Part shown: positions 48,567-59,799 of the stretch, one piece after another
How the letters are laid out: each line of letters opens with the position of its first letter
Position numbering within the stretch: the first letter of the stretch is position 1
Source: Oryzias latipes
Taxonomy: Eukaryota > Chordata > Actinopteri > Beloniformes > Adrianichthyidae
Assembly: GCF_002234675.1 (NCBI RefSeq)
Contig: NC_019859.2
Coordinates: forward strand, 32,572,934-32,636,933
Direction: 5' to 3'
Length of the DNA: 64,000 bases
The notes under the pieces: generated by a model
Seen by the model: the letters and a program-made list of their open reading frames with translations, nothing else
Databases searched by the model: none
Told to the model about the DNA's origin: nothing
Made by a program: the position numbers and the translations under genes

Positions 48567-48794
48567 TCTTATGATAAAGTCTGCTAATGGGGGAAAGCAA
48601 GTTTATTTTGCTTTGTAGGAGTGAAATGTCAACTGTATGAAGGACTAAAAGTTGTGTAAAGGATTAAATAATATTATATCCGGTGAGGAGGTTACGGCCA
48701 TCGATCCAGCACAAACTGCTTTTACGCTTGGTAGCTTGGGCTACAGGATCAAGTTTTTTGGAGTACAATGTAAGGGGGTGTCATTTGTCTCTGT

Positions 48795-49665
48795 GTTTTT
48801 GCTTTAATTTAATTTTGAATTAAAATTAACCTTATTTCTATAGCACCTGATTACATACACAAAAACAACAATAAATAAAGGCGAAATTAATATTAAAAGC
48901 TTAAAGAAGAGAAGTAGTAAGTAAAAGAGCTAAAATATAAGAAACAGCTAATATATGAAAATATAAATTAAAATAAATTAATGCTGAAAGTGCATAAAAA
49001 TGTCTAAAACACCTAAAGTATAAATTGGAACAAGGTAAGACATAAAAAGTACAACACTAGCATTAAACAAATACTGTAAATATGTAATAAATTATAATAT
49101 AAAATTTAATTAGGCCTATTCGTGGATTTTAGTTCTGACCTTCAGCAGGCCTGCGCCTGAGGACCTAAGGGCTCTGGGGGGTTCAAAAGCTAAAAGCAAG
49201 TCTGAAATAAAAGGATCAAGAACATGAACACTTTTATAAACTATCTAAAATATCTTAAAATTGATCCTAAAGCTGAGGGTCAGCCAGTGCAGTTATTCTA
49301 AGATTGGTGGAATGTGCTCCCTCTTCCTGGTTCTCGTTATAAAGCGTGCAGCAGAGTTCTGGACTAGCTGCATGTGATAAGAAGGGTTTTCTTTACACCA
49401 GAAAGGAGGGCATTACAGTAATCTGCTTTTGTTGTGATAAAAGCATGAATTAAGATTTCAGCACTATTCAAAGCTAAGGTCAGCATCTAAGATCAAACCA
49501 AGGTTTCTTACTCTCACATACAGTTGGTTCACCGATAATAAAAAGACATTATCTCTCTCTGCTTCAGAACCGATAACCAAGACTTCTGTTTTGTTTCTGA
49601 GCTACAAAAATTTCTCTCCAATTCATATTTTAATGTCAGAATTACAGTTTAAAAGCACAGGCTAA
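48795..49665 (-). mobile_element. LINE 3' part inside the retrovirus
   Basis: Minus-strand text (ATTACTGTAATGCCCTCC, CAGCTAGTCCAGAACTCTGC) is a decayed reverse transcriptase C-terminus of the fish LINE type seen at 9700-11235, followed by an A/T-rich 3' UTR. It interrupts the retroviral interior. Confidence 0.55.
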
Positions 49666-49847
49666 CACAAACAATTACTTTTAACAGTTCTCTCCAAACT
49701 AAAAGAAAAGCACAAAATACACAACACAACAACTAATGGTATATTAACACTTAGCAAAATAAACCATTTCACTGAAATTAATCCTTTAATGTAAGACTAG
49801 TCATGTTTTTCTTTTTTCCTATTCCTCTTTCTCTCTATCTCTCATGG

Positions 49848-49856
49848 TCACACACA

Positions 49857-49901
<45 letters not shown>

Positions 49902-49902
49902 C
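49848..49902. repeat. (CA)n microsatellite
   Basis: About 27 CA units with two AAA interruptions. Confidence 0.9.
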
Positions 49903-50809
49903 GTCTGCGCGCCTACTGCGACAACAGAGCTTCACTCAGGCACACGCAGCTGCATGATCTCACTCATACTGTCTCTAGTTAAAAAACTACTTCTTTCCAT
50001 TCTTCTGTTTTTAGTTGTCCTTTCACATCATACATTATCTATTATTTTAAAATATATTTTAGGCTGTTTGGGTGTTTTTGTACTATATATTTTTCGTCCC
50101 CCTGTAAAGGAGCCCCGTCAGGGGATTTACTACCCATAGTCACAACTGTAGGCCGATGAATTTAAACACAAATCAATTTTAATTGTCCGCAGTCCACACT
50201 TTTGAGGTTGTCGAAAAGATGCAAACAATCCGAGATTACTTTGGTGACCTTGGCCAACCAGGATGTATGGCACGCTATGTCCCGAGTTCCTGGTCCAGGG
50301 AGATCGAACTAGATCGAATCTCTGACACCAAGGTCACTTTGATATCTATGCGAAAATATATATATTTTATATGTGTTTCTATATAGTAATACAATTTTAT
50401 ATATTTTTCAATTTTAACGTTTTTATTTTTATTTTTTAATGTTCCCTGCCACCTGTACTGACTTTTTACAGGAGGACTAATCCAGGGAGGGTCTCTAAAA
50501 TACCTCTCCTTCTTTTTTAGCGCTTTTTTACTTTTGCATGCTGGGACTGGTTACCCGTTTTAGCCAGAAAACCTTTTCTGCTATTTTTATTTTCAACACT
50601 GTGATCGTATGCGAAACTCACTCAGTCCTGTGGTTCATCACTTCCGGTCGGATCTCGTCAAGCCACCGCTGGCAGATGAGGGTTAGACCTATGACGCTGG
50701 CCCGGCGAAGAATTCACCTCCCGGGACTTTCTTCTGGACAGCCTATATTTTCCAGGCGTGCACGGCTTCAGCGCGTCATCCTCAGTCCACCACCGGTGGG
50801 TATGTTGAG
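49903..50809. other. Retroviral interior without recognisable genes
   Basis: Expected position of leader and gag on the minus strand, but no long frame or gag motif is visible. Confidence 0.45.
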
Positions 50810-50827
50810 ATCCGGGTCACGGCACCA
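50810..50827 (-). promoter_or_regulatory. Primer-binding site, tRNA-His-like
   Basis: Minus strand TGGTGCCGTGACCCGGAT lies three bases after the 5' LTR. It matches the complement of the 3' end of vertebrate tRNA-His (from general knowledge) with one mismatch. Confidence 0.7.
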
Positions 50828-50830
50828 AGA

Positions 50831-51154
50831 TGTCAGGGTTCTGACTTATTCCTTAATAAACAGAAGAACCACAGAAGAACTTTTGCTAGACTTCTGCAGA
50901 AGGAGAATCGGTCTGTGACAACGCGAACTGTCACAGAGGAGTTCTGCCATCCTAGTGCATGGAGCCTTCTTTTATTGAAAACTGAAGGTTGCAGACATGA
51001 ATGTGGGTCATTTAATCAGAAACAACAAGAACATCATATTCTCGTGTAATCAGAACTTTTCAGGTCATTGTTTTCTTACTGAAAGATAGAAATGAGACAA
51101 TCATATTATGGAGATTATAGTGTGCAAGCAAATGATAATTATTTAACTCTAACA
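50831..51154 (-). repeat. 5' LTR of the endogenous retrovirus
   Basis: 324 bases; near copy of 46622-46951. Its outer edge is about 50 bases from the lectin E TATA-like box. Confidence 0.85.
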
Positions 51155-51203
51155 CACATGTTTATGCACATGCTGATGATGCCATCCTGTTTGTTCAGGT
51201 TTT

Positions 51204-51213
51204 GCATAAATAA
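51204..51213 (+). promoter_or_regulatory. TATA-like box of lectin E
   Basis: GCATAAATAA, 88 bases before the ATG at 51292. The conserved promoter block upstream is cut at CACATG by the retrovirus. Confidence 0.6.
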
Positions 51214-51291
51214 GGCCCCATGATCAGCTCCTTCTGCACTTCTTCTTCTTGGTGTTTGTTGCTTTGCAGCATCAGGTGAACATCTGGGACC

Positions 51292-53446
51292 ATGATTTCA
51301 CCACGATGGATGATCCTCGTCTGCTTTTCCCTGATCTCAGGTACCACACAGCTGTTCATGGAGTCATTGTTTCTCCTTAGTTGAAGAAAATCATGAAACT
51401 ATTGATGAACATTTACAGTTGGGAATTGTTGTAACTTTTGTAAACCTGAACTATTAAAACCTGAATTTGGGTTGAATTCCATGAATGTATTATAAGTTAT
51501 TTCTAAAGATATTCAGCTTATTTGTATTTTTATTGGTTATGTTAAATCTGCAATCACCTTTCTTTAAAGTTCACTAACTTGTTGTTTTTGCCTCTTAGTC
51601 TTTGGGACAGGAGAGAGTTTGACAACAATTGAACCATCTAAAATTGAGTGTAACTGAATTCATGCTGGTCTAAACTTCACTGCATCAGCAATAATCATAA
51701 GTAGCTAGAAGGTTCAAATTTGGCTAAAGCAGAAACTGAAGGACTTTTGTGAAGAACCAAACTGTCTCCATTAATAAGTTTAACACAATACAAAAACTAC
51801 AATTTATAAAAAAAAAAGACTTTTAAAGGTTGTCTTAATGTTTTCTGATTGGCTGATGAAATTTAAAAGTTTTTTTTTTCCACCAACACATAAAAAACAA
51901 ACAGACAATAAAATCTAACATTTGAAATTTTTTGTAAAGGAAAGTAGGAAAAAGTTTGCATGGGGGTGGAGTCAGACCGGAAACTGGATGGTGTTGTCAT
52001 CTTAGACTACATGGTTTTGGGTCGCTAAGAGTCCTTTGTCCTTACAGAGTAAGATAAATGTCTTTAGTAAATGGGAGACAGTCGGTGAAAAAAGCCATTG
52101 AAAATGTTTAACTCCTTTTCAGTTTTGCTTTATAAAGATTTTACTTTGAAAATAATTTGCAGAAAAATGTTCCAATGGTTTATAGTTGTGTTTATCATCA
52201 GACGTAAGCATTAAATAAGAAATCATATTCAAATTAATAATTTGGGCTAAATAGAGACTCATGAGCCGTTTAAAAATAATCTGAAAATTTATTTAATTAT
52301 ATATGGAAGTGATTTCTAGATCTTTTTGTCTAGAATTGTTCTGTTAAAGTGAATAGCAAAGACCGTCTCACAAAGTTTATAGTTCACAAAGTTTGATCAC
52401 TGACATTCAAACACTTTTCATGTGTTTTGGTTCAGAAGGTTCATGTGTGCACAGAATTATGAATGGAACAATGAAAACATCTGATCTCAACACCTGAAAC
52501 TTCTGCTTGTCTGTCATTAGTTCAATGAGCCTTTCCTGAATAATGTAGAATCAAGATTTTCTTGGGAGACATTAATCCCAGCTGTTATGTTTTCAAAAAG
52601 TCTTCCTACAAGGAGAGAAAGTCTAAAATACTGTTATTTTCGCATTTGTTTCAATTCTTGTTTAGTCATAATTTTAAATTTCTTTCTGAATTTGAAATCT
52701 TTCCTCCAACAGCTGGGCCTCAAAATGAGAGATGGCAATCTTTCAATGGACACCTTTATTACCTCTCAACAACCACTGCAGACTGGCAGACCAGTAGAGA
52801 CGACTGTTTGTCAAAGGGAGCAGACCTGCTGATCATCAATGACGCTGCTGAAAACGTGAGACAAATGTTAATCTGATAACCATTTACCTCTGATTTAAAT
52901 GGAAATACTAACAAAATGCTTTTACTAAATGATAAAAAATGAGATCCAACAAAAAACAGTAGTTTATTTTGAGGCAACTCTGAAACTCTGAGGTTTATTT
53001 CTAAACTATTTACTCATATGTCTTCATACCAAAGAATTACGCCGGAGGATTTAACCGCAAAGTCTGGATTGGGCTGTACAAAGCAGGAGACACCTGGACA
53101 TGGGTGAATGGAATACGCCTAGACTTTGATCCTTGGTATTTGCAGTTTGTCTGTTTAAAATAGATCATTAATTAAGAGAAAAGAGTGTTTAAAAGAATCA
53201 CATTTTGTTTGTCATTGTGTTTTCAGTGTCAACTATTGGGCTAAAGGAGAACCTAACAATGTTGGGAACCAGGAAGATCGAGCGGAACTACTGTTCTTTG
53301 ACAAGATTGACAGCTTTGATAATGTCGATAGGGGTCACCTTGGCAACTGCTTAGAATTTTTCGGACGTTCCGAAAAAGTCAACAGCTGGAATGATGCACC
53401 AGGGTCCAAAAGTAACTACTGGATCTGTGAAAAGGAAGTTGTTTAG
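51292..53446 (+). CDS. Lectin E: signal exon plus intact CTLD, neck lost
   Basis: Exon 1 (51292-51340, [16 protein letters not shown]) and CTLD exons 52713-52855, 53035-53135 and 53227-53446 (stop TAG) are intact. Exon 2 (about 51612-51650) has lost its GT donor (TTGAGT) and would read into TGA. Exons 3-7 are gone and only the end of exon 8 remains (52046-52064). Exon 1 leaves in phase 1 and exon 9 enters in phase 1, so direct splicing would give a 170-aa neckless secreted lectin; this is inference. The CTLD shows WIGL, GEPN, Glu of ED, SWND and the outer Cys pair; the inner pair is replaced by Arg and Gly. Compared with C it has about 24 extra residues between the two halves of the calcium site, with a new Cys. 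A palindromic element separates the stop from the poly-A signal. It may be a pseudogene or a novel short lectin. Confidence 0.6.
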
Positions 53447-53617
53447 TGGAAACACTGAGAACTTCAGTAACTAAAGCTTGATATTTGCTGAGGTTAAAAC
53501 CTTGATGCAGATCATCTGCTGTCCTTTCTGCTTCACTTTTCAGACATAATGAAAACATATTAATCTGTGGGTATAATGGGGTTGAATAAGGAATTTAATC
53601 TTTTACTGCTACTACAT

Positions 53618-54939
53618 TATGGAAGCGATTCTGTAGCATAAATAAAAAGCAAAGTCAAAACCAGAAATGCTTTTTCATTTTCAAAATGAAGCTGCATTTT
53701 TTGACTCAAAATTAAAATGAAAAAGCAATCCACCAAAATGCTTTTTCATTTCCTTCCTCAACACAGCTTATTCTGTCACTTAATTCAAATTAAAATGAAA
53801 ATGGTATTTGACATTTCATTTTCAAGACGTTCCATGGTAAATGTGTAGCATAATTCATTTAGAAATGTATAATTGTACATTTAAAATGGATTAACAGAAA
53901 TGCTTCCTCACTTTCAAAATGAAGCTGCATTTTTTGACTCAAAATTAAAATGAAAAAGCAATACTTCAAAATGTATTTGAAGCTTCGCGGTGAATTTGTT
54001 GTTTGATGACAGCTGGGGCCCTATCAACAGATAGCAGATTTCTCCATGCTAAACGTTGCTGGTTGGACCAAAAACACTCACTCAGCGCGAAGCTGCAGGA
54101 GACTATCTTCATAATGTGCTTTTATTACAGTTATGATTATATTTTAGGGCCTGCTCTGCTTGGTCATATGTTTGTAAATCCGTGCGGTCAGACGACGCTG
54201 AAGTTGGGTTACGATTCACATCTTCTGATTGGCGAGGGCACTAAAGGAACATTCCGCTGCATTTTTCGCATTAAGATCATCTAAAACCGGGTCCTGTTCA
54301 CAAACCGCTGGACCTGGACCAGAAGTTCACAACTAACTCAAAGCCGTTTTCTCTGCCGCTAACACAGTCTGCACCTGGTGCGTGTGTGTGCGTCAGTCAG
54401 CGGCCGTACACACGGAGAAAGCAGTGACGTCATCGCCCCGCCTCCCCTCTGCTAATGCTTTTAAGAAATGATTATTGCTACAAATTTCGCAGGGTGGATG
54501 TTAAAATGCAAATGCAATCCCCCCTTTGCATTTTCGTTTTAATTATGACACAGAATAAGCGGTTTTAAGTATAAATTGAAAAAGCATTTTGAAATATTGC
54601 TTTTTCCTTTGAATTTTGAGGCATTTGATGCAGCTTCACTTTGAAAATTAAAAAGCATTTCTATTAATCCGTTTTAATTGTCAAATTAGACATTTCTAAA
54701 TGAATTATGCTACACATTTACCAGAGACCTTTTTTTAAATGAAATGTCAAATACCATTTTCATTTTAATTTGAATTAAGTGACAGAATAAGCTGTGTTGA
54801 GGAAGGAAATGAAAAAGAATTTTGAAGTATTGCTTTTTGTTTTTAATTTTGAGTCAGAAAATGCAGCTTCATTGTGAAAGTGAAAAAGCATTTCTGGTTT
54901 TGACTTTGCTTTTAATTTATGCTACAGAATCGCTTCCAT
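53618..54939. mobile_element. Palindromic element in the lectin E 3' UTR
   Basis: Shorter relative of 20318-22942 with the same ends (TATGGAAGCGATTCTGTAGC..GCTACAGAATCGCTTCCAT). It is flanked by ACTACAT (53611-53617) and ACTGCAT (54940-54946). Copy A has the empty site (CTGCTGCATACTTTTCTG) at 13341. The centre is partly deleted. It keeps one TGACGTCA site at 54425. Confidence 0.85.
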
Positions 54940-54961
54940 ACTGCATACTTTTCTGTGTCTC

Positions 54962-54967
54962 AATAAA
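54962..54967 (+). terminator. Poly-A signal of lectin E
   Basis: AATAAA in the conserved 3' UTR end, displaced to about 1.5 kb after the stop by the inserted element. Confidence 0.65.
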
Positions 54968-55806
54968 GCATTGCAAAAGGAATTCAGTAAGTTTCATTTC
55001 TTCAGTAGCAATTTACTTTTCACAGACTGAGGCAGTAGATTGGTCTGTTGGACTTAGACTACAGTGGTCCTTGTCTATCATAGCACTTTTCTCTCACTGA
55101 AACTAAACTAAACAGACTAAGCTAAACTGGGCCAATGGCGGCGCGCAGGAAGATTTCTTGTGGCCCTTAATAAAACCTAATTGATGGTTTTTCAACCAAC
55201 TGTACATTGCATGGAAAAATATTGTTTCGTGGTTTCTGCACAGCAAAAATACGCAAATTATCTGTCCATGAAGCAAGTAATTTTTACTTTACAAGAATTC
55301 TTGAAGTGAGACATCAAAATCTAGAAACAAGAAATTCCACACTAGGTTTTAAAATGGGTAAAAAAAAACGTAAAAAGCTAATTACTAGATAAAATTACGT
55401 AAAACTGTATATTATACATCCCCAAAATAAGTTATTTTTACTAGTTCAAAGCAAATGGAAATTAAAATAAGATCTTACAAGTTGGCCCATCTTAATAAAT
55501 CTTCAAAGCTTAACACTAGAACCTATTATTAGAAAATTAAACCTTTTCTTTTCAAAATAATGACAATGAATGCTTGTCCAACTTTTCAACTTTTATGGAA
55601 GTTTAAAATAAAGCTAAAAATGTAACAACATTTTTTTTTTTTACCATCATAAAAATCAAAAATAAAATATCATAGAAAAATACAGAGCCCTTAAAGGGCC
55701 ATTGATAGAAAAAAAAATGGAGGAAAAAAAATTTTTTTTAAGTAAAAAAAAAAAAAAATGAACTGGTGCCCACCAGTTAGTTTCAGGTGCGCACCAGTTA
55801 GTATCA
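54968..55806. other. No recognisable gene
   Basis: Starts with LINE-tail text (AAACAGACTAAGCTAAACTGG at about 55107), then AT-rich sequence with A- and T-runs (55630-55760). Confidence 0.4.
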
Positions 55807-56670
55807 GGGGCCAGTTGTTCAAAGGTAAGCTGATCGGATTTTGGTGATCGGATTGGATCAAATCTTGAAAATGGGTTGTTCAAAAGGGAAAGAAGGAATC
55901 TGAAATCAGATTAGATCACAGAATCCAATCCTAGCTCTAATCTGGATCAAACCTCCAGTTTGTGTTGTTCGAAATTTGTCAGTAGGATTTGGATAACTTT
56001 GATCCAAAAAAATTGGATTATCCTGATCCCAACAGGGAGTAGGATTTAAAGGTGGATTCCAGGAGGGAAATGTAGAAAAACTTTAAAATTGGTCAAATAA
56101 TACATTTGTTTTATTTAGTGTTTATACTTTTATTTATATTTTGTACTTGACTTGTGTAACCGTTGTAACAGTGATGAAGTAGATACAGTAGACATAGGCT
56201 ACCAGTTAAGCTATTCAGTGAAGTAAAAACAACCAAAGCAGAACTGCAGATCCGCCTCCTAAAAGCAGAGCTTGGAAATGCTGGTCTCTCCTCCTCAGAT
56301 TGAAAAACTCCCTGAACATTCATTTTGTTAACTATTGGACATTTAGCCATTTTATTTAAGACGTTTTCAAAATATCCACAATGTATTTGTTAATGTATAT
56401 TTGTTTTTTGTTTTTTTTGTGACTCAGATAAGGGGTCATAAAAGAAATTATGAATGAAAGTGGATGTCTGTTATTTTTGTGTTTTGTCTCAGAATAACAA
56501 ACTCTTACAGTGACCCCATGTTGGCTCTTCTACCTGTTCTTTACATAGCTGGTACCCCGTGTTGTTATACGTTGTCCCATTTAGAGCAGAGGTAATCTGG
56601 ATTTGGTAATCTTGAAAACTGTGTATCTGGATCAGGGTGATCCAGTCCAATGTTGCTTTGAAAAACCAGC
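55807..56670. mobile_element. Harbinger-like nonautonomous element
   Basis: The left end GGGGCCAGTTGTTCAAAGG and the right end on the other strand, GCTGGTTTTTCAAAGCAAC, are imperfect inverted repeats, both followed by GATC-rich subterminal text. An 80-codon minus-strand frame (56350-56111) contains SEEERPAFPSSAFRRRI; I do not recognise it. Confidence 0.6.
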
Positions 56671-56674
56671 ATAA

Positions 56675-59600
56675 AAGTAAGATGCAGAGATATATTGCAC
56701 TTAATGTATTGCACATATTGAGATGGTTTTGACAAGATGGGATGCGCATAGTGAGAGAGAGAGACATGGGGGGTGGAGCTGTCAGTGACCGTGCATGTGG
56801 GAGTTCAGGATGGTTATGGCTTTTGGGAAAAACTGTTTTTAAGGCGGTTTGTCCTTGATCTGATGCACCTGTAGCGCCTTCCTGAGGGCAACAGGTCAAA
56901 CAGTCCAGAGCCAGGGTGGGAACTGTCTTTTATGATCTTCCCAGCTCTGCCTAGACAACGGGAAGAATAGATGTCCGACAGGGAGGGGAGAGGGGAGCCG
57001 ATGATCCTCTGAGCAGCTTTGACTACCCTTTGCAGTCTCTCCCTGTCCGCCATGGTGCAGCTGCCGTACCACACTGTAATGCAGTACGTCAGAAGGCTTT
57101 CTATGGACGTACGGTAGAAGGTTGTCAGCATGCTGGGGTCCAGATTGTGCTTCCTGAGGACCCGCAGAAAGTGGAGTCTCTGCTGAGCCTTTTTGATGAC
57201 GTCTGTGATGTTTTCTGTCCAGGAGATGTTGTTGGACAATAAAACACCCAGAAACCGGAAGGTGTGGACCCTCTCCACATGCTCTCCATTGATGTAGAGG
57301 GGAGCTGGGTCGGTGCTGTGCCTCCTGAAGTCCACGATGATCTCTTTGGTTTTCTTGGTGTTCAGAGCTAGGTTTTTGTCTGAGCACCAAGCTGCCAGCT
57401 TCAGGACCTCCTCCCTGTAGGCTGCCTCGTCTCCCTTTTAGATGAGTCCGACAACCGTGGTGTCATCAGCAAACTTCACGATAAGGTTGCTGTCGTGCTG
57501 CGGACTGCAGTCGTAGGTGTAGAGGCAGTACAGGAGGGGGCTCAGCACACAGCCCTGTGGAGAGCCAGTGCTCAGTGTGCGTGTGGGGGAGAGGTGGGGG
57601 CCCAGCCTCACTGCCTGGGGCCGGTCAGTGAGGAAGTCCTTTATCCAGGCGCATGTGAGGGGGGCAGGCCTAAGGTGTCTAGTTTTCTGATCAGAATGTC
57701 CGGGATGATTGTATTAAAGGCAGAGCTGTAGTCCACAAAGAGCATCCGGACGTAGCTCTGCTGCTCCTCCAGGTGGCTCAGCGCTGCATGCAGGGCTAAG
57801 GCGATGGCATCTTCTGTAGACCGGTTTGTGCGGTATGCAAACTGGTGGGGGTCGAGGTCTGGGGGGAGGTGATCGTTGATGTGCTGGAGGACCAGTCTCT
57901 CGAAGCACTTCATGATTACTGGAGTGAGTGCCACTGGACGGTAATCGTTCAGGCTGGAGATGGGAGATTTCTTCGGTACTGGGATGACGGTTGCAGATTT
58001 TAGGCAGGAGGGTATCACTGCCTGGGCCAGGGAGAGGTTGAAGATTTCTGTGAAGATGGGTGCGAGCTGAGGAGCACATGCTCTAAGCACTTTGCCAGGA
58101 ACCCCGTCTGGGCCAGCTGCCTTTCTGGGGTTCACTGCTAGGAGCGCCTTCCTGACGTCATCCTCAGTCACAGTTAGAAGCATGACTGGAGAAGGAGAAA
58201 AAGGAGGAGTGGAGCAGGATGGGATTGAGGGTGGAGGTGGGGCGGCAGAGTTCTGTTGGTTTGGAGCTTCAAAGCGTGCAAAGTAGTTATTCAGCTCCTC
58301 TGCCAGCACTGCACTCAGATGGTCTGTAGTTACTTGACATCCCCTGTAGTTGGTGATGTCATGTATGCCCTTCCATACCTCACGCGTGTTGTTGCTGGAC
58401 AGATGGGCCTCAATGATCCTCCTGTGGTCCAGCTTAGCCTTTTTGACCCCCTTCCTCAGGTCAGCACGGGCAGGTCTGTACAGAGCCCTGTCGCCTGACC
58501 GGAAGGCAGCGTCCCGGGCTTTGAGGAGTTTGTGGACTTGGGTGGTCATCCAGGGTTTCTGGTTAGGGAAAACCCGGATGCTTTTGTCAACAGTCACATT
58601 TCCGATGCAGAACTTGACGTAATCCAATACAGTGCTTGTGTGTGTTTCTAGCTCCTGGTGGTGAAACATATTCCAGTCCGTCTGCTCAAAGCAGTCTTGT
58701 AATCTGCTGAGTGCATCGTCAGGCCAGGTCGTTATGGTTTTTTTGATGGGCCTCCCACTGCGTCTGAGGGTGGTGTAGGTTGGGGGTAGCAGGAGGGAGA
58801 GGTGGTCTGACTGCCCGAGGTGGGGGAGGGGGATGGCTCGGTATGCATGTTTGATGTTGGTATAAACATGATCCAGAGTGTTTTCACCCCTCGTGGCACA
58901 CTTAACATGCTGGTAAAAATTCGGCAGTACAGTTTTCAGATTGGCCCTGTTGAAGTCTCCTGCAATAACGTAAACGCCGTCAGGGTGGGCTCGTTGGTGT
59001 TCGTTAATGATGTTCAGCAGGAGAGAGAGAGCTTTGTTTGTGTTTGCGTCGGGTGGAATGTACACAGCCGTTACAATCACAACGGTGAACTCTCTCGGTA
59101 GGAGGAAAGGCCGGCATCTAGCAGTCATGTACTCCAGATCAGGAGAGCAGAAGTTGTTTATAATTGTCCCATTGTTACACCAGTTGTTGTGTATGTAGAT
59201 ACAGAGCCCCCCTCCTCTGCTCTTACCGGAGTCTTTTGTTCTGTCCCAGCGTAGAAGAGTGTGGCCTGCTAACTGCATGCTAGCGTCGGGTATCCCCGGG
59301 TGTAGCCATGACTCGGTGATGATCATTACACAGCAGTCGCGCACATAACGGTTGTTAGCGAGTTGTAGTTGCAGATAATCCATTTTGTGTGCCAGGGATC
59401 TGGCGTTGGCAACATATAGGCTCGGAAGAGGTGGCTTGTGCGGTTGATTCTTCAGCCTTAGCATAGCTCCAGACCGGCGGCCCCGTTTCTGCTTCCTCTC
59501 CCTCCGCCGTCTACATCGCCTCCGAGTGCCGACAGCAAGCCACGGAGAGCCCGCTGGTCTGGCGATCTCGGCTGGGATGTCGTGCATGTAGGGAAAGTCG

Positions 59601-59770
59601 TCCGAGACAGATGTCTGATGTTGCTTTCCTATATCAATGAGGTCCGAACGTGTGTAGAGGAGGTTCGCAGAACCGATAGTCCTCAAAAAAACAGAAAAAA
59701 CATACAAAAACAACAAAAAGTAGCACTGAATAGGAGAGCCGTAAGCCGTAAGCCGCAGCGTCCTTGCGCG
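56675..59770 (-). mobile_element. Near full-length LINE ORF2 (endonuclease and reverse transcriptase)
   Basis: A 691-aa minus-strand frame (59716-57641) has an APE-type endonuclease (ARSLAHKMDYLQ, IITESWLHPGIPD, AGDFNRANL, GQSDHLSLLL) then reverse transcriptase motifs (NPRKAAGPDGVPGKVL, NDYRPVALTPVIMKCFERLV, FAYRTNRSTEDAI, MLFVDYSSAFNTI). It shifts frame near 57655; the next part carries the catalytic FADD at about 57465 and an in-frame TAA near 57440. The C-terminal frame 57335-56814 has the thumb region (LGVLLSNNISW, LLTYCITVWYGSC, LPSGRRYR). So only a few lesions break an otherwise good ORF. Non-LTR element of the CR1/L2/jockey-type group; clade not certain. Confidence 0.85.
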
Positions 59771-59799
59771 CCGCCATCATGCTGAAAAAAAGAACTAGT

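Larger units (their letters stand above)
46622..51154 (-). mobile_element. Endogenous retrovirus, partly deleted, 5-bp target duplication
   Basis: LTRs at 46622-46951 and 50831-51154 are nearly identical and have TG..CA ends on the minus strand (TGTTAGAGTT..CCCTGACA). The target duplication is CACAT at 46617-46621 and 51155-51159. On the minus strand the order is 5' LTR (right), primer-binding site, degraded interior, integrase C-terminus (48566-48315), env TM remnant (47632-47096), polypurine tract, 3' LTR (left). Gag, protease and most of pol are missing or unreadable. A LINE 3' part at about 48795-49665 and a CA microsatellite at 49848-49902 lie in the interior. The CX6CC-type TM and the integrase tail suggest a gamma/epsilon-like class I element. 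It cannot encode a complete virus. Confidence 0.85.

Noticed and set aside
52031-52064. New 19-nt exon in lectin E made from the end of old exon 8
   Set aside because: An acceptor-like TTGTCCTTACAG exists, but in phase 1 the exon begins with a stop codon (G+AG, TAA), and its donor has decayed to GTAAAT.
52562-52876. A 104-codon gene
   Set aside because: It is intron sequence running into exon 9 of lectin E; the real exon starts at 52713 after the AG.
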